DNA of 46,737 nt, taken from the NCBI GenBank assembly GCA_016931115.1, contig JAFGFM010000127.1, forward strand, positions 1 through 46,737, in the 5' to 3' direction. Both the position numbers and the translations under genes were made by a program. The notes under the pieces were generated by a model, which saw only the letters and a list, made by a program, of their open reading frames with translations, made no database searches and was not told where the DNA came from. Positions 1 to 8,592 of this stretch are shown here, piece by piece. Each line of letters opens with the position of its first letter. The first letter of the stretch is position 1. Source of the DNA: Deltaproteobacteria bacterium. Its GTDB lineage: Bacteria; Desulfobacterota; DSM-4660; Desulfatiglandales; HGW-15.

Positions 1-370
1 ACCTGATGGAACCTGTGAAGCAACAGGCATCCCCACCCTCTCTGAATGGAAACAGATTTTTCTCACATTGCTTATGTTGTCTTTGGTGATGGGTTTTATT
101 CCCGCTCGATCCTCTCGATACAACCTTAATAGTGGCGCTATATCCAGTATTATCGGAGTGAATCTGATTGTTTTTAATAAAGGTCTCTTTTGGTCTGTTC
201 TGAAATGGATTGGTCTTGCTGTTGTTTTAGGACTGATAAGTACTAAAGTTGTATTCGGACATGTAAGCCCCCTGGATATTACAGGCACACTCTTTTGTGC
301 CCCGCTCGTTGCCTATATCCTGCACTTTCTGATTCTATGCAAATGTAATATCGATGAAGCTGAACTATAG
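1..370 (+). CDS. C-terminal part of an IPTL-CTERM surface protein (5' end outside window)
   Basis: The frame is open from base 2 and ends with TAG at 368-370. The first visible residues lead into IPTLSEW at bases 29-49, the signature of IPTL-CTERM sorting signals, which exosortase H (XrtH) recognises. A hydrophobic helix and a basic RSSR patch follow, giving the normal tripartite tail. The protein does not stop there: about 70 more residues with two further predicted membrane helices follow, ending in a short acidic tail. The residue after the motif is K rather than the usual G. The XrtH-like gene starts 84 bases downstream, so the pair is probably an enzyme with a substrate. A start at the internal ATG (base 68) would remove the motif and is less likely. 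Sure of the motif; the rest of the protein is unseen. Confidence 0.75.
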   Translation, partial: PDGTCEATGIPTLSEWKQIFLTLLMLSLVMGFIPARSSRYNLNSGAISSIIGVNLIVFNKGLFWSVLKWIGLAVVLGLISTKVVFGHVSPLDITGTLFCAPLVAYILHFLILCKCNIDEAEL

Positions 371-453
371 AAATGTAAAAGTAATGTGTTGTATAACTCG
401 GCTATTATATTAAATTGCCATCGGATAAATTCAGACAGCTCATATAAAGGAAA

Positions 454-969
454 ATGAAAATAAAGCAGCCGCAATATAATCCCACACTGAAAAGTGCTTT
501 TATCTTTATAACGCTATTAATTATAGTGTGCCTTTGTCTCTATCCTTTACCTGTAAGAGAAAAACTGATTAATCCATTTGTGAGGGTGATATGTGAACAA
601 GCATCATATCTCATAAATTTGTTTGGTACGGATGTTTTTTCACGCGACACAATTATTATAGGATCAGGTTTCAGCGTTGATGTAAAAGATGGTTGTAATG
701 CCGTTTATGAAATCAGTCTTTTTATTTGCGCTGTGCTGGCTTATCCATCCAGGCTTAAATATAAATTATTGGGAATAGCATGCGGATCTCTTATCATATA
801 TCTTTTTAACCTGATACGAATCGTTGTGCTGTATATGACAGGTAAGTATTATAATAATATTTTTAAAATGGTGCACGATCATGTTTCACAAAGTCTATTC
901 ATTTTTCTCGTGGTTGTTTTATGGCTACTTTGGGCTTCAGGAGCAAAAAAAAGTACCATTACAGATTAG
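454..969 (+). CDS. xrtH: Exosortase H-like transpeptidase (IPTL-CTERM sorting)
   Basis: A 171-residue integral membrane protein of the exosortase/archaeosortase family. These enzymes cleave C-terminal sorting signals at the outer face of the inner membrane. Catalytic-type residues are visible: Cys81 in DGCNAVYE, Arg122 in NLIRIVVL, and a His in HDHVSQ (His141 or His143). About four to five hydrophobic helices are present. The short length fits XrtH rather than the longer EpsH-type PEP-CTERM exosortases, and the upstream gene ends with an IPTL motif, XrtH's known target. AAAGG just upstream of ATG454 supports the start. The next gene overlaps its 3' end. It is not expected to process the VPIP-type PEP-CTERM proteins elsewhere in the window. 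Confidence 0.85.
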   Translation: MKIKQPQYNPTLKSAFIFITLLIIVCLCLYPLPVREKLINPFVRVICEQASYLINLFGTDVFSRDTIIIGSGFSVDVKDGCNAVYEISLFICAVLAYPSRLKYKLLGIACGSLIIYLFNLIRIVVLYMTGKYYNNIFKMVHDHVSQSLFIFLVVVLWLLWASGAKKSTITD

Positions 970-1546
970 GATTGCTAGTTTTTCATTAAGGTTAATCATT
1001 TTTTACATTGTGACCATGCTCCTATGGAGCTTTATCCATATGTACTATGAAGCGCTCCTTTGGCAAGTTTCAATAAGAATAGGATATCTGATAACTGAGC
1101 TGCCATTAGGCCCTCCTGAGATTAATCTGCATAATAATATTTTCTGCGATATAAGTGAATTGAAGTTTATCCCCAATACCGGATGGCATACCTTATGCAC
1201 AATTACCGCTATCCCACTTATCTTTGCATCATCGGGAATACGATGTGACAAAAGGTTGGAAATGGTCGTGATAGGTGTCTTTATAATATTTATTTTTCAG
1301 GTTATTTGTGTTTTTAATAGCATCTATGTATGGTTGTATCTCCATTACCCGAAATGGTTATCCGATGAATCAAAAAGAATGATCGAAATTATCAAATATC
1401 AATATGCATATGCAAATATGGTGTTCTGGTTTGATCATTTTTTAAGGGTATTTTTTCGCTATTTTATAATCATTGGTGTATCAATTGGTTTAGCATGTTT
1501 TTATAAAAAAGGGGATTCTGATTCCTTTGTTAATAAAATATTCTAA
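881..1546 (+). CDS. Probable exosortase H-associated membrane protein
   Basis: A 221-residue protein with at least four hydrophobic segments. It immediately follows and overlaps the exosortase gene, and is followed with a 2-base gap by the TPR gene. Its position and topology match the membrane protein that commonly accompanies XrtH; I recognise it mainly by context, not by a diagnostic motif. The start is uncertain: ATG881 lies 89 bases inside the upstream gene and has no clear ribosome-binding site. ATG1013 would cost the first hydrophobic stretch, and a rare start near the upstream stop codon (967-969) is possible. Role in exosortase function is inferred only. Confidence 0.6.
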   Translation: MFHKVYSFFSWLFYGYFGLQEQKKVPLQIRIASFSLRLIIFYIVTMLLWSFIHMYYEALLWQVSIRIGYLITELPLGPPEINLHNNIFCDISELKFIPNTGWHTLCTITAIPLIFASSGIRCDKRLEMVVIGVFIIFIFQVICVFNSIYVWLYLHYPKWLSDESKRMIEIIKYQYAYANMVFWFDHFLRVFFRYFIIIGVSIGLACFYKKGDSDSFVNKIF

Positions 1547-1548
1547 AG

Positions 1549-3141
1549 ATGATTTTGAAAATAGTAACTACTCCAAAGATACGCCGAATGATATTATTTA
1601 CATGTATAATTATTTTTGTAGTTTTAGCCTGGCTCTCCTTAAAGGATATCCAATCACGGTGTATTTGCCCTGATGCAACAGGAATTTATTCTGAAGGTAT
1701 AAATCAGGCAAACGGTAAGAACTATCAAAAAGCCGTTGAAAAATTCACAAAGACACTTAAACTGTCTCCAAAATATGCTCCGGCTTATTTCAACCGGGCA
1801 ATGGCATATGATGCAATAAAGATGTATGATGAGGCCCTTTCAGACTACCCAAAAACCATCGAATTTAATTCAAGACATTACAAGGCATTAAATAACCGGG
1901 GTGTGACATACAGGAAAATAGGGAAAATAGATCTGGCAATTCGCGATTATTCGGAAGCATTGAGAATATTTCCAAGATACTGTACCGCACTTAAAAACAG
2001 GAGCATTGCATATCGTCGTGAAAAAAAGACTAAAGAAGCGCTTTTGGATTTGGAGAAAGTTAGAAGCATTGATCCGGCAGATAATGAAATAATGCTCCTC
2101 CGCGGAAAAGTTTATAATGAAGCAGGTCAATTTTTAAATGCTGTAACCAGTTTGAATGAAGCTATTGAAAAGATACCCGAAGATTTGATTTCATTGGAGC
2201 TAAGAGGGAAAGTCGCATTAAAGTTAGGTCTTTATGAACAAGCCATTAACGATTTTGAAAAATCGTTTGAAAGCAACCCATCTTACTGCCAAGTCCTTAT
2301 TGATAAAATAAATCGAAACAGGTCTGAAATAAATCATATGGTAAAACTAAAAGGGCAGATAAACAATTTGAAATTGAATGTTACAGTTTTTAAGCATAAT
2401 ACACGAGGATTGGATTTCTATAAACATAATAAGTATGATCTTGCCGTTAAAGAATTTAGTGAAGCTATTGTGTTAGCGCCATTCTACATGCCTCTATTTT
2501 ATAATCGAGGGCTTGCATTTCGAGAATCGGGTGATGACCAAAATGCCATTTTTGATTTCGGAACGGCCATTCTTTTGGATACAGGATGTGAAAAAGCATA
2601 TTTAAGCCGTGGTCGATTATGTATGAGGTTTGGACTTTATACTCAGGCAATTACCGATTTTACCAAAGCTATTCAAATTAATCCTAAGAATCTTAATGCC
2701 TATTTTAATAGAGGAATGTGTCATAATAGATGTTATTCTCCTAAAAAAGCTTTAGCAGACCTTGGAAAAGCGCTAACGATAGAACCCAAAGCATACGAGG
2801 TATACAACGAGAGAGGACTGATTCGATATTCACTTAATCAATTTGATGAGTCTTTATCTGATTTCAATATGGCAATTTACCTGAATCCAAAATATGCGCA
2901 GGCATATAGAAACCGGGGAGTAGTTAAAACCGAGATGAAACAGAATCAAGAGGCTATCATAGATTTCAGCCACGCAATTGAAATTGACCCCAAGGATGTT
3001 CTTGCTTTTATTACTCGTGGAACCATCTACATGACACATTTTAAAGATAATCAAAAAGCATGTGCTGACTGGAAGTACGCTTGTGAATTGGGGAGTTGCA
3101 GTAATTATGAAATAGCAAAGAATAAAGGCTTATGTAAATGA
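1549..3141 (+). CDS. Membrane-anchored TPR-repeat protein
   Basis: A 530-residue protein with one N-terminal membrane helix (about residues 14-32) followed by about 13 tetratricopeptide repeats. These fall into two blocks, roughly residues 48-250 and 285-525, separated by a linker lacking the TPR pattern. The repeats show the usual A-x-x-x-R-(G/A) and DPxD/NPKxxxAY spacing. TPR arrays are protein-binding scaffolds; the partner cannot be read from sequence. The gene starts two bases after the XrtH-associated gene ends, so it is probably translationally coupled and could be an assembly factor for the sorting system. An alternative is an unrelated adaptor that happens to share the transcript. 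Confidence 0.85.
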   Translation: MILKIVTTPKIRRMILFTCIIIFVVLAWLSLKDIQSRCICPDATGIYSEGINQANGKNYQKAVEKFTKTLKLSPKYAPAYFNRAMAYDAIKMYDEALSDYPKTIEFNSRHYKALNNRGVTYRKIGKIDLAIRDYSEALRIFPRYCTALKNRSIAYRREKKTKEALLDLEKVRSIDPADNEIMLLRGKVYNEAGQFLNAVTSLNEAIEKIPEDLISLELRGKVALKLGLYEQAINDFEKSFESNPSYCQVLIDKINRNRSEINHMVKLKGQINNLKLNVTVFKHNTRGLDFYKHNKYDLAVKEFSEAIVLAPFYMPLFYNRGLAFRESGDDQNAIFDFGTAILLDTGCEKAYLSRGRLCMRFGLYTQAITDFTKAIQINPKNLNAYFNRGMCHNRCYSPKKALADLGKALTIEPKAYEVYNERGLIRYSLNQFDESLSDFNMAIYLNPKYAQAYRNRGVVKTEMKQNQEAIIDFSHAIEIDPKDVLAFITRGTIYMTHFKDNQKACADWKYACELGSCSNYEIAKNKGLCK

Positions 3142-3228
3142 AGGCACTATATTTTTTAAGATAATTATTTTAATCTATACAGAAAGAGTAATTTTTAACG
3201 ACCATTGATAAAAACCTTGAGATCGCTA

Positions 3229-4986
3229 CTATTCATACGGCGCTGTCTGTAAATAACGGCTCATGAATATAGCGTAATCACCGCTATCTGCTACACCGTT
3301 TCCATTAAAATCAACGTCCGCATTCCACATTGCTGATGAGGGGTTTATAGTAGAAAACAGCCGCCATCTCCAATAATCACCGGCACCCACCCTGTCATTG
3401 TTGTCCAGGTCACAGTCACACATATTGCCATAACCATCCTCATCCGAATCAAGCTGGCTCCTGTTGGCTGTTTTGGGGCAGTTATCCTGTTCATCAGGGA
3501 TCATATCAAGATCAGTGTCCTTTTCAAGTCTCCATGCCAGGCCATAGTCCCATACAAATGCAGCCTGTTCAGTCGCCCTTTTGACCTTCAGAATATAGGT
3601 ATGCCCCGGCGCAAGAGATACCCATATGTGCTCGCTGTTTGTACCGCTAGAAGCCGATACTGCAATGGTCTCATCAGTTGTCTGGTCATAAAGCTCCATA
3701 TCAAGGTTATAGAGCGTTGCTGTATCATTAAAATTGTACTGTGTGCCCCCATCTATCTTTATATGCCATACAAGTGCCGCTGTTAAAAGATTGTGATCAG
3801 AATCAGGCTGTATTACATATGTTGCCGTTGAGTTGCTGCTGTTCAATCCTCCGAAAGACGGGTCATAGTCAAACCCTGTAAACCCTGATACCTGAACACC
3901 CCCATCCTCAATACTGTTCTGTTCCCCTGCGGCAATTATGTGATAACTGTTGTAGATATTCACCTGCCCTGCCCCGTACCGGGCATCCAGGCTATTGGCA
4001 GTCCGGTTTTCCTCTTTGAGCCGGTAATCCTTTATATCTGCGCTTGAAGAGTTTACAGTAAATCTGTCAGCGCCTGCCATAAGGGCTGCTCTGATTGTTT
4101 CTACCCTTTCCGCATTATAGACAACCTTCCCGGCCCTGGTTGTTTTATATTGCATAACCGGGTCTGTTGAAAGGGCAGTATCATTATGCCCTTTATCCAT
4201 AAGAAGAAGGGCTGCTGAACCAATCATCGGGGTGGCGCCGCTTGTCGTTGTCTGTGGCGCAACGATATCAGGCAGGTTTCTCCCTCCTGTGTATATTTCA
4301 TCAACCGCGGATGTCAGCCTTGAATGCATGCCGTCTGTCCTGCCAACAGGGATAACATTAAAGGCCGCGGCAAGCAGTGGTCTGGTTGAAGATGTATTAT
4401 TGTTAATACCAACAGTCTGTATATACTCATCCCGGTCAATTGCCCAGTCAATACGCCTTAAGAGTTCCGATGTACCCTCAGCAGGGTCAGTATACCCGCC
4501 AACCCAGCTATGGTTTGCTAGACGGCAATCCGATGTAAACGGTTGATACGAATAACCATACAGAAGATACCCGTTCTGCATCCAGTGCCCTGCATAATAG
4601 AGCAGTATATCGGTTACCCCCGGAGCCATAGAAGTGGAAGTCCCATAGAGCAGGCGACCTACTGATGTGGCATGGCTTGAATATGCCCCATCCGGAGCCC
4701 CTGTCATATCAGTCAGGGTCTTTTCTGAAAATGCCGAATTATCAGGGTCAGGCATCCAGGTTGATTCCTCATTTACAGTGACTGCTGCTTCAACATGGCA
4801 TACAGGTATGCCTGAGCCATCCGGCAGAAGGAGACCAAGCTCGTTAGAGAGTTTTGTATATCCGACATCTCCCTTCCAGTCCGCATGTGCGTATGAAAAG
4901 GTGAAAAGACTGATAATAAAAAGTTGTCTTTGAAGTAGTTTCAATCTTTTAATAAAAGCATTATTTTTTATTTGATGAAATAACAT
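3229..4986 (-). CDS. Secreted subtilisin-like (S8 fold) protein with thrombospondin-3/dockerin-like tail
   Basis: 585 residues with a signal peptide ending near residue 35 (AHA). Subtilase landmarks are present in order: a His motif SSHATSVG (His105), an oxyanion-type Asn in NHSWVG (Asn159), and a Ser motif TTSGATPM (Ser249) preceded by DIVAPQ, the usual approach to the subtilase serine. The Asp motif, normally near V-x-V-x-D-T/S-G, reads VCHVEAAV, so Glu66 stands where Asp is expected. Activity may be changed or lost. A beta-rich domain follows. The C-terminus (about 490-585) has calcium-binding thrombospondin type-3-like D-x-D repeats and dockerin-like EF-hand loops. It is divergent from the TadG-like gene and convergent with the TPR gene, so probably a single-gene unit. 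Confidence 0.75.
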   Translation of the reverse strand: MLFHQIKNNAFIKRLKLLQRQLFIISLFTFSYAHADWKGDVGYTKLSNELGLLLPDGSGIPVCHVEAAVTVNEESTWMPDPDNSAFSEKTLTDMTGAPDGAYSSHATSVGRLLYGTSTSMAPGVTDILLYYAGHWMQNGYLLYGYSYQPFTSDCRLANHSWVGGYTDPAEGTSELLRRIDWAIDRDEYIQTVGINNNTSSTRPLLAAAFNVIPVGRTDGMHSRLTSAVDEIYTGGRNLPDIVAPQTTTSGATPMIGSAALLLMDKGHNDTALSTDPVMQYKTTRAGKVVYNAERVETIRAALMAGADRFTVNSSSADIKDYRLKEENRTANSLDARYGAGQVNIYNSYHIIAAGEQNSIEDGGVQVSGFTGFDYDPSFGGLNSSNSTATYVIQPDSDHNLLTAALVWHIKIDGGTQYNFNDTATLYNLDMELYDQTTDETIAVSASSGTNSEHIWVSLAPGHTYILKVKRATEQAAFVWDYGLAWRLEKDTDLDMIPDEQDNCPKTANRSQLDSDEDGYGNMCDCDLDNNDRVGAGDYWRWRLFSTINPSSAMWNADVDFNGNGVADSGDYAIFMSRYLQTAPYE

Positions 4987-5148
4987 ATTATAACTCTTAA
5001 GGCCGATGGCACATGCCTGCCCAGATAGATTTATTTAGGTGATTTACTCTTACCCTGTTTTTAAGATAAACCTTACCAGAACAAGACTATTTTTCTTTCA
5101 CAAAAATGCTTTTGAATATCAAAATATTGCTAATAAAGGCTGACATGA

Positions 5149-6618
5149 TTGCTTTTTTATTTCAGTAAATCTATTATCGCCAGCATGTTACTTATAAGTT
5201 TATTAATAAATAAAATTAAAACTCAATCCGGGGGTATTGCTGTCTCCTTCACCCTGTTTCTTACCATTATTGTCGGCATCCTCACCTTTGTGCTTAATCT
5301 TGGTTACCTCTATGCGCAAAAAAATAAATACCAGAATGCAGTGGAGGCAGCAGCAATGGCAGGGGCCTTAAGCCTCTGTGAGGGTGACAGAAATTATGTG
5401 GAAAGGATTGCAAGAAAGATTGCAGCAGAAAATGGCCTTGCCGGTGAAGAGGGCAACCTATCAATTGTTTTTGGTTTTTATGATGAGATGGACAATTATG
5501 ACGATTTCTCTACATATAAGGACTTTGTCCCTGAAGATAATATGCCTGATGACGAATATATTAATGCTGTTTATGTGTCATATAAAAAAGAGGATGCAGT
5601 CCTGATCAAAATGGAGAAGGAGACTTCATCCGGGGCTGCGGCGGTTGTGTATCTAAAACGGATTGATATAGCCAGCTTTGAACCGGATGGTGAAATTCAG
5701 ATAGGACACAACAGCGCCTGGGATGATGTGGTGTTTTTCAGCAATGGAGACATCAAGTATCCTCAGGGTATCAGCGCTGGAGGAAAATATTACAACAACC
5801 CGGAGTTTAATGACTGCCTGTTTTCAGCAGCAGGAAAAACACTATCCTGCGCGGTTGATCTCGTCTCTTCCGGTCTGTTATCAAAAAAAAGCGTCTTAAT
5901 ACGCTGGGACTCAGGTTCACAGGAATCCGGTGCAAACATCCTGTCTGGCATTGACCCCCTAAAAGTTTACAGAAAAGTAAATGATGAATATCTTGATGAG
6001 TGGCGCAGCAAGGCAGATGTTATTTACACTCCGGCTCAGGCTGGGAGTGATAAGGTATTTTACAAAAGCCAGGGTAATAAATACTACATTGATCCTGCAG
6101 GTGTTAATGGTGTTATCTTTTTCGATGCGGAAGGCTCAGGCCAGGCAAAGGTGTTTATAGGAAGAGAGCAGGATCACGCCCCAAACGGCGAGGCCATAAA
6201 AAATCTTACCTTTGTTGCCAATTGCCCTGTCCAGCTCATTAACAGCCTCGGTACAAGCTACAGCATGCCAGACAGTCTCCTATATGTTGGGGGAGAGAAA
6301 GATGATCAGGCAACATTTATATCAACAGGCGATATAGAGATTTACCCCTCTGCCGGCCAAATGATACGGTTTGATGGTGCGGTTTTTCGTACAGCAGGGG
6401 ATTTTATTCTGATGGACGGGGGTGGGTTTTTAAATCATAAAATAAGGGCTATCGCGGACGGTAGTGTTATCGGAAAAAGCGGACTCCATACATCCTCCTA
6501 TTCAATGTCAGGGAACAACATCGGATTATTCGGGATCAACTGCAACAGCCGTTTCGGCCCACCCTGCCCGCCTAATATACCTCGGCTGGGTACGCTTGAT
6601 CGAACCTCTTTAGAATGA
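5149..6618 (+). CDS. TadG-like protein (Flp pilus-assembly TadG N-terminal domain)
   Basis: 489 residues. The N-terminal part has SGGIAVSFTLF, a hydrophobic helix, and then QNAVEAAAMAGAL. This is the pattern of the TadG/TadE-like N-terminal region, which anchors pseudopilin-like proteins in the inner membrane. The remaining ~430 residues look extracytoplasmic and beta-rich, with no family I recognise. TTG5149 is the better start: AAAGG lies 9 bases before it. ATG5185 (residue 13) is the alternative, and ATG5145 is out of frame and closes after seven codons. No other tad/flp genes are in the window, so this is an orphan. It converges with the DUF1573 gene with 26 bases between. Confidence 0.65.
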   Translation: MLFYFSKSIIASMLLISLLINKIKTQSGGIAVSFTLFLTIIVGILTFVLNLGYLYAQKNKYQNAVEAAAMAGALSLCEGDRNYVERIARKIAAENGLAGEEGNLSIVFGFYDEMDNYDDFSTYKDFVPEDNMPDDEYINAVYVSYKKEDAVLIKMEKETSSGAAAVVYLKRIDIASFEPDGEIQIGHNSAWDDVVFFSNGDIKYPQGISAGGKYYNNPEFNDCLFSAAGKTLSCAVDLVSSGLLSKKSVLIRWDSGSQESGANILSGIDPLKVYRKVNDEYLDEWRSKADVIYTPAQAGSDKVFYKSQGNKYYIDPAGVNGVIFFDAEGSGQAKVFIGREQDHAPNGEAIKNLTFVANCPVQLINSLGTSYSMPDSLLYVGGEKDDQATFISTGDIEIYPSAGQMIRFDGAVFRTAGDFILMDGGGFLNHKIRAIADGSVIGKSGLHTSSYSMSGNNIGLFGINCNSRFGPPCPPNIPRLGTLDRTSLE

Positions 6619-6644
6619 CCTTCAGGGCGGATATTTATTCGCCC

Positions 6645-7655
6645 CTACCTGTATGCAACAGGCACTTCAATTACTTTATATTCCGGCCTGTTTGTCCGGA
6701 TAATAAGGATATCCTTTGCTGAATAATTTTTATCACGCATGCATTCAACCTCTATATTATATGCATGCTCCTTGATAAGGGGCTTCATCTCATATGTACA
6801 CTCAGGATAAGGCATTTCTATTGCAGTGATATTAAGAGGCTTGTCATCCTGTGCTTTGATCAGGATCTCTCCTGTAAACTTCCCTTTGCAGTTTCTGCAG
6901 CGTGATGTTTTTAATTCAAGATTATCAGGATACACACCCACAGCCCCCAGCATATTAACAAAGACCGGCAATGCGATTTTATTACGGCCAGGGTAATTGG
7001 TATTGAGGATTATTCTTCCCCTGAATGATCCCGCCTCTTTGACAACACTTTCCACTGACAAAAGATACTGTTTGTTTTTAATGACCGGTTTTAAGGATAT
7101 TTTTACTCTGTCACCAAGGTCATGCTGCTCTATCGTGACATCAAGGGGCATCTTACCCTCAGTATTAATGACAATCTCCTGCCTCATATCCTGCCCCGGC
7201 CTTCCCTTTAAAAAGATACGATCAGGTTTCAAAGTGAGAAGAGGTCTGATATCGGCTAATACAATTAAGGTGACTGCCGGGCGTTCCGGGTCATTTGAAT
7301 AGATCACGGATTTAAATTTCACCTTTCCGTGTATGTTAATGGTGTCGATTTTAAATTTGATATTTGCCGTCTCCCCTGCCGGTAGCTCCGGTAAATATTC
7401 CACACTGGTGCATTTGCAGCCCGATTTGATCTTTTCTATAACCAGTTTTCCAGCGCCATTATTTTTAATGGGGAAACTGGCTGTCAATGTATCTCCCTCC
7501 TTTACCTTACCCATATCAATATAGGTCTGTTCAATTGCCATTATGGGTCTTAGGGATTGCGCCATTTTCTTTTGGGGCATCTCAGCGCCTGCGGAGCCGC
7601 TTACAAGGAGGGCTGATAAAAATGCAGATAACAGCAGGTAAATATTTCTACTCAT
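6645..7655 (-). CDS. Secreted DUF1573-family protein
   Basis: 336 residues with a clear signal peptide (cleavage near GSAGA, residue ~24). Residues ~40-135 show the DUF1573 pattern: a beta-sandwich start (F/Y-x-D-x-G-x-V), IKNNGxGKLVIEKI, and a cysteine motif GCKCTS. Two more beta-sandwich segments follow, the last with CRNC. DUF1573 domains are Ig-like periplasmic or surface modules of unknown function. The ATG overlaps the end of the upstream gene by 8 bases with an AGG-type site before it, so the two are translationally coupled. No catalytic motif is seen. Confidence 0.75.
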   Translation of the reverse strand: MSRNIYLLLSAFLSALLVSGSAGAEMPQKKMAQSLRPIMAIEQTYIDMGKVKEGDTLTASFPIKNNGAGKLVIEKIKSGCKCTSVEYLPELPAGETANIKFKIDTINIHGKVKFKSVIYSNDPERPAVTLIVLADIRPLLTLKPDRIFLKGRPGQDMRQEIVINTEGKMPLDVTIEQHDLGDRVKISLKPVIKNKQYLLSVESVVKEAGSFRGRIILNTNYPGRNKIALPVFVNMLGAVGVYPDNLELKTSRCRNCKGKFTGEILIKAQDDKPLNITAIEMPYPECTYEMKPLIKEHAYNIEVECMRDKNYSAKDILIIRTNRPEYKVIEVPVAYR

Positions 7656-8469
7656 ATACCTGCCTCATATGGGGTCTGCCTCCTACCCAAAGGGTAACAG
7701 TGACTGGTCCTTCATAGCCTGTAGTTACCCTGTAAAGATCTGCGTTCTGGGCCATAATATCCTTTGATTCACTGGCATATTCAGCCTCTATCCTTATCCA
7801 TATCTCGCCATCCGGTGGCTGAATTTTTCCAAATTCCCCGTTCTCTGGCGCGGGCTCAGGCCCTTTATTTTCTGTATCTTCAGTTGCAGGTTCTGATTCG
7901 GATATATCCCCGGTTTCAGTTTCATGATTGGTTTCAGTTTTATCAGCAGTTTGGTTTTCAGATGCTGGCTCTTCTGTTATGACATTATTGCGCCTCCTCT
8001 GAAAGGCCGCTCCTGAAAATGTACCGGTCAACCTTTCCTGTACCCTTTGTTCAGCCTCCTGTTCAAGCTTCCATACAGGGTTATGGGTCTGGATAGAAAC
8101 CAATGGAAGCTGAGATCTGGCCTCAGTTTCAAACATCCTGTTGTATGTATTCTTAATCTCAGCCTCGGCAAGCAGTTCAGGATCTATTTGTTCTTCAGCC
8201 GCCTCTCCTTCAGAAGTGTTATCAATACTCTCGGGCACCCTTTCAGCGGTTAGCCCTGCCGGATTTCCGGCATTGTTATTTTGGCCTTTGCTATTTGGAA
8301 CAGAGCCACCGGGTGTTAAAGGCATTTCAGCGGTTTTTGAATTTGCCTGTTCCTGGCTGTCAGGCGCAGGGGTTTCATCATTAAAAACCCCTTTTTTGAC
8401 GAGCACGATCCCTATAACAGCAATAACGAAACACACACAGACAACAGCGTAAATATATTTTTTATTCAT
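7648..8469 (-). CDS. Unknown protein: N-terminal membrane anchor, low-complexity linker, small C-terminal domain
   Basis: 273 residues that I do not recognise as a family. It has an N-terminal membrane helix (about 6-26), then a long Pro/Glu/Asn/Thr-rich region (30-215) likely to span the periplasm or be disordered. A folded C-terminal domain of ~50 residues begins at GEIWIRIEAEYAS and ends at RQVYE. The anchor-linker-domain layout resembles TonB or other periplasm-spanning adaptors, but no TonB C-terminal motif is present. The stop overlaps the DUF1573 start by 8 bases, suggesting a functional pair. A 23-bp palindrome sits 21-43 bases upstream of the start. Confidence 0.5.
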   Translation of the reverse strand: MNKKYIYAVVCVCFVIAVIGIVLVKKGVFNDETPAPDSQEQANSKTAEMPLTPGGSVPNSKGQNNNAGNPAGLTAERVPESIDNTSEGEAAEEQIDPELLAEAEIKNTYNRMFETEARSQLPLVSIQTHNPVWKLEQEAEQRVQERLTGTFSGAAFQRRRNNVITEEPASENQTADKTETNHETETGDISESEPATEDTENKGPEPAPENGEFGKIQPPDGEIWIRIEAEYASESKDIMAQNADLYRVTTGYEGPVTVTLWVGGRPHMRQVYE

Positions 8470-8489
8470 TCTTATCTAATCCTTACCTG

Positions 8490-8512
8490 AAGACAGGTTT
8501 AAAACCTGTCTT
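8490..8512. repeat. Perfect 11-bp inverted repeat upstream of 8469
   Basis: AAGACAGGTTT and AAACCTGTCTT flank a single A. It lies in the leader of the gene starting at 8469. It could be an operator or mRNA hairpin, but sequences of this kind are also common dispersed intergenic palindromes, which I think is likelier. Confidence 0.6.
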
Positions 8513-8542
8513 TACAATATATAAATGCACATAATGTAGAAG

Positions 8543-8588
8543 GTCGAGTCGTAGGGGCGCAGTGCCTGCGCCCGCAACCCGACGTTAT
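8543..8588. repeat. Dispersed GC-rich palindromic element, copy A
   Basis: Contains GTAGGGGCGCAGTGCCTGCG, with the arms GGGCGCAG and CTGCGCCC and an outer CGAGTC/CGACGT context. It shares about 45 nearly identical bases with 14879-14930, including the following TTATTCC. It lies between the genes ending at 8593 and starting at 8469. Confidence 0.7.
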
Positions 8589-8592
8589 TCCT

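Noticed and set aside
454-969. Exosortase for the six PEP-CTERM proteins in the window
   Set aside because: Its short length and an IPTL motif next door point to XrtH, whose target differs from VPIP-type tails; the PEP-CTERM exosortase is probably elsewhere.
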